This document shows, in pieces, positions 60,505 to 64,000 of a stretch of DNA of 64,000 nucleotides; the first letter of the stretch is position 1; each line of letters opens with the position of its first letter. The stretch is from Chrysomallon squamiferum (taxonomy: Eukaryota; Mollusca; Gastropoda; Neomphalida; Peltospiridae). The DNA is taken from the NCBI GenBank assembly GCA_012295275.1, contig CM022670.1:29089438-29153437 (forward strand). Reading direction: 5' to 3'. The translations under genes were made by a program, and so were the position numbers. Below the pieces are notes generated by a model. That model worked only from the letters and a program-made list of their open reading frames with translations, was not told the origin of the DNA and searched no databases.

Positions 60505-60550
60505 TCTACGAAATGGGAATTATACGAACTGGGAATTCTACCAAATGGGA
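60505..60550 (-). repeat. Three-unit array of the TCCCATTTSGTAGAAT repeat, minus orientation
   Basis: On the minus strand the 16-base unit reads TCCCATTTGGTAGAAT, then TCCCAGTTCGTATAAT, then TCCCATTTCGTAGAA. It is the inverted counterpart of 56651-56684 and may mark one edge of a transposon around the MULE gene. Confidence 0.7.
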
Positions 60551-61024
60551 AGACACCACTAAAATATGGATCCAGTCCAAGAAAATTCGATATGTTTATA
60601 TTAAGAGCAGAGGTTTAAAATAAACAAACAAATAAATATCAAACAAGGAAGCAAATAAATAAATAAAAAATAATAATAAAATAAAAATAATTAATGTACA
60701 TTTTATTTCAGATTAGAATTTGAATAAAAATTATAACAAAAAATAAATATTATACGTTCTTAATTTTGTTCTTTTATCTAATTCAAATTATATACAAATT
60801 ATTAATATAATTTCATTACTTTATTTAAAATAATAATAATAATAATAATAAAGTTTTTAACTTCATTTTATTTATTTTCATTTATTTATTTACTGACATC
60901 AGATCACATATCGTCTTGTCACATTTTATTTTTAAAAAAGAAAGAAAAAAAAAGTAAAATTATCAAGATTATCTTTTAGAGTTACTTTCCGTTATAATTC
61001 TGTTTTCTCATTGCTAAAACGATC

Positions 61025-61026
<2 letters not shown>

Positions 61027-61064
<38 letters not shown>
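61027..61064. repeat. (GT)n microsatellite
   Basis: About nineteen GT units. Confidence 0.95.
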
Positions 61065-61066
<2 letters not shown>

Positions 61067-62114
61067 GAAACAACTGCATTTACCTGTGAACGGAAGGTAT
61101 CGAACATGGAGTCTAGGCAACATGACATCATAACTGCAGCCACGTACACCGGTGACACCATTGGTAACAATGGTCACCGCTATAAACTTACTTTTCTTCT
61201 TCTTTTTTTTTTTTTTTTTTGCACATTTTCGATGCTTTGATTTGCAATCGATAATCCTTAAGGCCAAGAATGAGTATCTTTTCTGTTTTATGTACTATGC
61301 TCCAACATTTTCCTTAGATGTTTACAGATGTTTTCCAGTCATATGTCGCTGCACTTGGGCGGTCTAGTTTCATAAATGTGCACTCCTTCACAGCATACTT
61401 TTATAAACAGGAAAATAACCTAAATATGTTACAAGAAATACTCAATACTAGGAGTGATGTGACACTCGCTATTTGGTTACTTCTCTACAACTCCCTAAAA
61501 TTAAAATTAAAATTAAAATCTTACAAATTACCGTTAGCAGTTACGAACAGTACTGCTATGTCAGTACCAGCATAAAAAAAAAATAAAAATAAAAATAAAT
61601 AGTTACTATACATTTAAAAATATATACAACTAGTCACGTATGGAACTAATCATTTTCCTTTTTCTATCATATTATTTATTTATTTTGTTTCGAACGTTCA
61701 GTCAGCCAAAATTACAAAATATATATATAATAATAAAAAAATAATAATTATAAAATAAAGAAGCAACAACAGGTCAGTGTGTAAACAAGGTCATTAATAA
61801 ATCGCTGATTAAAATATTTTAAATGTTCTAAAGTAAAGAAGAAAAAATATATATATATATATGTATGTATGTATATATCAAAAAGTACAAATAATGATAA
61901 TACACTTAACAACATACAATTTTTTTAGTCACGAATGGAGAACGCTTAACAATACCCTCAGGAAATAAGAAAAAACCCACAAAAAAACATTGTATTTATA
62001 ATATTCTGTAATAACGGTTATTTTCGCGAACTAGCCTCTTACAAAATTTTCTAACAGCCATACGTATATCACTTAACATTGTATTAAATCTGCGAATAAA
62101 TCAATCATTCAGAA

Positions 62115-63320
62115 TCACAGTTCTTCTTTCGGCAATGTTGGTCCTTCATAGAACACATTGTAAACTTTCTTTAGACCAACCAAAATTTTCAAAGGCCGAC
62201 TAGTAAAGTACGTTTGCATCGTTCGAATAATGTCCTTCTGAGCGGTTTCGTAGAGAGGGTTTTTAATAGCTTGCTCATAGAATTCAACTGTTTCACTCAC
62301 AGCCTGGAGCCAGGGTGTAGGCGACCACCCTAGCATTTTACGTGCTTTTGTTGTATCAACAGGTCCCAAACGAACGGAGGGAAATAAATATAGAGGTTGA
62401 TCCCCAGTATCCGTTTTTATATCGATGTTGGTTAAATTTAGTATGGCTATCATACTATTTACTATTTCTAGTAAAGAAGGATTTTCTTCAAAAGCAATAT
62501 TAAAAGCTTCATCTACTATCTCTGAATTAGACTCTAAACACATAACAACTGCTCTTGCAACATCCAAAGAATAAACCAAACTAAGTGGACGGTTCAACAG
62601 ATGATGTGGAACAGACAATGGTTTTTCAAGATATTTTATAAGTCGCAGCCACATTTGATATATCCACCATCTATATGTATTGTCACGTGGTCCGATGACA
62701 TCAGGAAGTCGAAGAAATATATAAGGAATCCCACCATTTGGTCTCTGGGCAGCCAGTTCTTCTTCACATTGTAGTTTACCATCACCATAGTCATCTTGAT
62801 ACGCTAATGCAGCACGCTCTTGTTCTGAATACGGTCTTACGGCGTCAGTTTCTCTTGTGGGTTCGGTATGATTCTTTGAACACACTTCGTATACCGAATC
62901 CGAACTGATGTAAATATACAAATCCACTTTACCACGGAATAATTGTACGGCTTCGGAAACAGCAAACACTTGATAAGCACTGAAATCAACAATGGCATCT
63001 AAAGTTGAATTAAGACTTTTTATAAAACTGACCAGTTCTTCACATTTTGTCAGTGTTATGCCTCTGTCGCACTTAATGTGCCTCACGTGCGGTTTGATCG
63101 ACTGACTTGAATCCCAGTACCAGTTACCGCGATTAACAAGCGTCAGTGTATGGCCCAATTTCAACAATTCTGCTGCAGTAGCTGAACCTATAAACCCATT
63201 CCCTCCAAAAATTAAAATGTTTTTCGGCTGATTGGAATTGTCCGAATTTGGTTTGCATCTTCCGCCATTTGCATTCAAAAGAATCAATCCACAAAGCAAC
63301 AGTAACTCAGAGGTGTTCAT
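62115..63320 (-). CDS. NAD-dependent epimerase/dehydratase with signal peptide
   Basis: Intronless frame of 401 aa of the extended short-chain dehydrogenase/reductase type. A hydrophobic leader (MNTSELLLLCGLILLNANGG) suggests secretion or ER entry. The Rossmann motif GGNGFIG (39-45) follows ILIF. The Ser block YISSDSVYE (138-145) and the YxxxK pair (Y178, K182 in YGDGK) complete the active-site set. LRLPDVIGPRDNTYRWW (203-219) is the family block after the catalytic Lys. Later PSVRLGPVDTTKARKMLGWS is typical of the NAD-epimerase C-terminal region. Overall it resembles the CSP41/UDP-hexose epimerase-like proteins of plants and bacteria; the substrate is unknown. Lack of introns contrasts with most other genes here. 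The start is the first Met of the frame. Confidence 0.85.
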   Translation of the reverse strand: MNTSELLLLCGLILLNANGGRCKPNSDNSNQPKNILIFGGNGFIGSATAAELLKLGHTLTLVNRGNWYWDSSQSIKPHVRHIKCDRGITLTKCEELVSFIKSLNSTLDAIVDFSAYQVFAVSEAVQLFRGKVDLYIYISSDSVYEVCSKNHTEPTRETDAVRPYSEQERAALAYQDDYGDGKLQCEEELAAQRPNGGIPYIFLRLPDVIGPRDNTYRWWIYQMWLRLIKYLEKPLSVPHHLLNRPLSLVYSLDVARAVVMCLESNSEIVDEAFNIAFEENPSLLEIVNSMIAILNLTNIDIKTDTGDQPLYLFPSVRLGPVDTTKARKMLGWSPTPWLQAVSETVEFYEQAIKNPLYETAQKDIIRTMQTYFTSRPLKILVGLKKVYNVFYEGPTLPKEEL

Positions 63321-64000
63321 AACTGCAGATTTCGTGTGACGTGTTCATTCGCACTCGGGTTTCTTCAAGAGCCGAACGATGCACCGTGAAACCTGATATC
63401 GGAATTTCCGGTGTGAAGGTCACAATGTCATAACTAAATCTAGAAGTTTATTTCAGTCCCAGACATTAGTAAAAGTTTTTATTTAAGCATTTTCGCCACA
63501 AAAAATTAGGCATAAGTTCAGCAACACCCCCCCCCCCACGAAGATTAGGAAGGTACAACTTCATATAACTATACTTGTGATAAACAGAATAACTTGACAT
63601 TATTTCCTCCGGTCTAATAAAATAAGAAAGAAAAACCATTTATAAAATTCTTTATATTAAACTTTAGGAAGGCATCTCATTTTCTTTTTTTTTTTTTTTT
63701 TCTTTTTTAAAAGTTTTTCTTTTTTTTTAAATTTCTTTTGACAGTAATAAATACTATTTTAGAATATAAATTAATTTGTTTTCGTCATTTCAGTTCGGTT
63801 TTAAGATTAGTTTATAAATAATATATTTTAACACACTTTATATATGTACACATATTTACACACACACAAACACACAACCAAACATACATATTTTACCTAC
63901 TGACAGATTCTCTATTTTCTTGCTGGTATATTTTACAGAGATAAGATTAACTGTTCTTTTGCTATAGTGTTGTATTTTATATAGTTACAATAAATAAATG
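63321..64000. other. 5' flank of epimerase gene, no further gene seen
   Basis: A GC-richer promoter-like stretch at 63330-63430, a C homopolymer near 63528, then AT-rich low-complexity sequence to the window edge. Confidence 0.5.
63398..63410 (-). promoter_or_regulatory. ETS-like CACCGGAAA upstream of the epimerase gene
   Basis: The minus strand reads CACCGGAAATTCCG about 85 bases upstream of the start codon. CCGGAAA is an ETS-type core. Assignment is by motif and position only. Confidence 0.3.

Larger units (their letters stand above)
59028..62114. other. Intergenic, no gene seen
   Basis: The first 200 bases may belong to the MULE element. The rest is AT-rich with AAT (60158-60195), AAG/AAT mixed and GT (61027-61064) microsatellites and a T run at about 61202. 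A three-unit inverted 16-bp array sits at 60505-60550. Small frames at 61028-61575 are built from the GT and poly-T runs and are not called. Confidence 0.5.

Noticed and set aside
61318-61575. 85-aa plus-strand frame
   Set aside because: Ends in a TTAAAA repeat (Leu-Lys) and has no recognisable features.

Overview
The window is animal nuclear DNA: strongly AT-rich, with GT-AG introns of a few hundred to a few thousand bases, dense microsatellites and several non-autonomous DNA transposons. The proteins look like those of a lophotrochozoan, most likely a mollusc; this is inferred from general resemblance, not from a search.

Layout by region. 1-4.1 kb (+): mitochondrial ClpP protease subunit, six exons, with an ETS site just upstream. 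6.6-9.6 kb (-): decayed kynurenine/alpha-aminoadipate aminotransferase (AADAT) copy with in-frame TGA codons and a MITE in an intron. 13.2-20.0 kb (-): complete 14-exon LRRC40. 21.1-23.6 kb (-): complete 4-exon deoxyhypusine hydroxylase (DOHH). 24.3-30.4 kb (-): 7-exon HPF1, the PARP1/2 co-factor, with an N-terminal PBZ zinc finger; its fourth intron (between exons 3 and 4) holds a 2.66 kb transposon with very long terminal inverted repeats. 31.7-43.9 kb (+): 24-exon divergent kinesin of 699 aa with altered switch I and switch II. 44.4-45.1 kb: Tigger/pogo-like MITE. 48.9-50.0 kb (-): single-exon 344-aa protein with six HCF-1-binding motifs. 50.9-52.4 kb (+): METTL7-type methyltransferase. 53.5-53.9 kb: hAT MITE. 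55.1-55.7 kb (-): small mucin-like type I membrane protein. 56.8-57.5 kb: deleted pogo transposon. 57.6-59.0 kb (-): broken FLYWCH/MULE transposase, flanked at a distance by inverted short repeats. 62.1-63.3 kb (-): intronless secreted-type NAD-dependent epimerase/dehydratase.

The genes are mostly unrelated housekeeping functions: mitochondrial proteolysis, eIF5A hypusination, DNA-damage ADP-ribosylation and transport. They do not form a pathway. HPF1/kinesin and the HCF-motif gene/METTL7 are divergent pairs that may share promoter regions. The items most worth a second look are the six-motif HCF-binding protein, the kinesin with a non-canonical nucleotide pocket, the long-TIR transposon in HPF1, and the 16-bp inverted repeat arrays around the MULE transposase.

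Exon limits were read by eye from splice consensus and reading phase; the five main multi-exon models (CLPP, LRRC40, DOHH, HPF1, kinesin) are in phase throughout.
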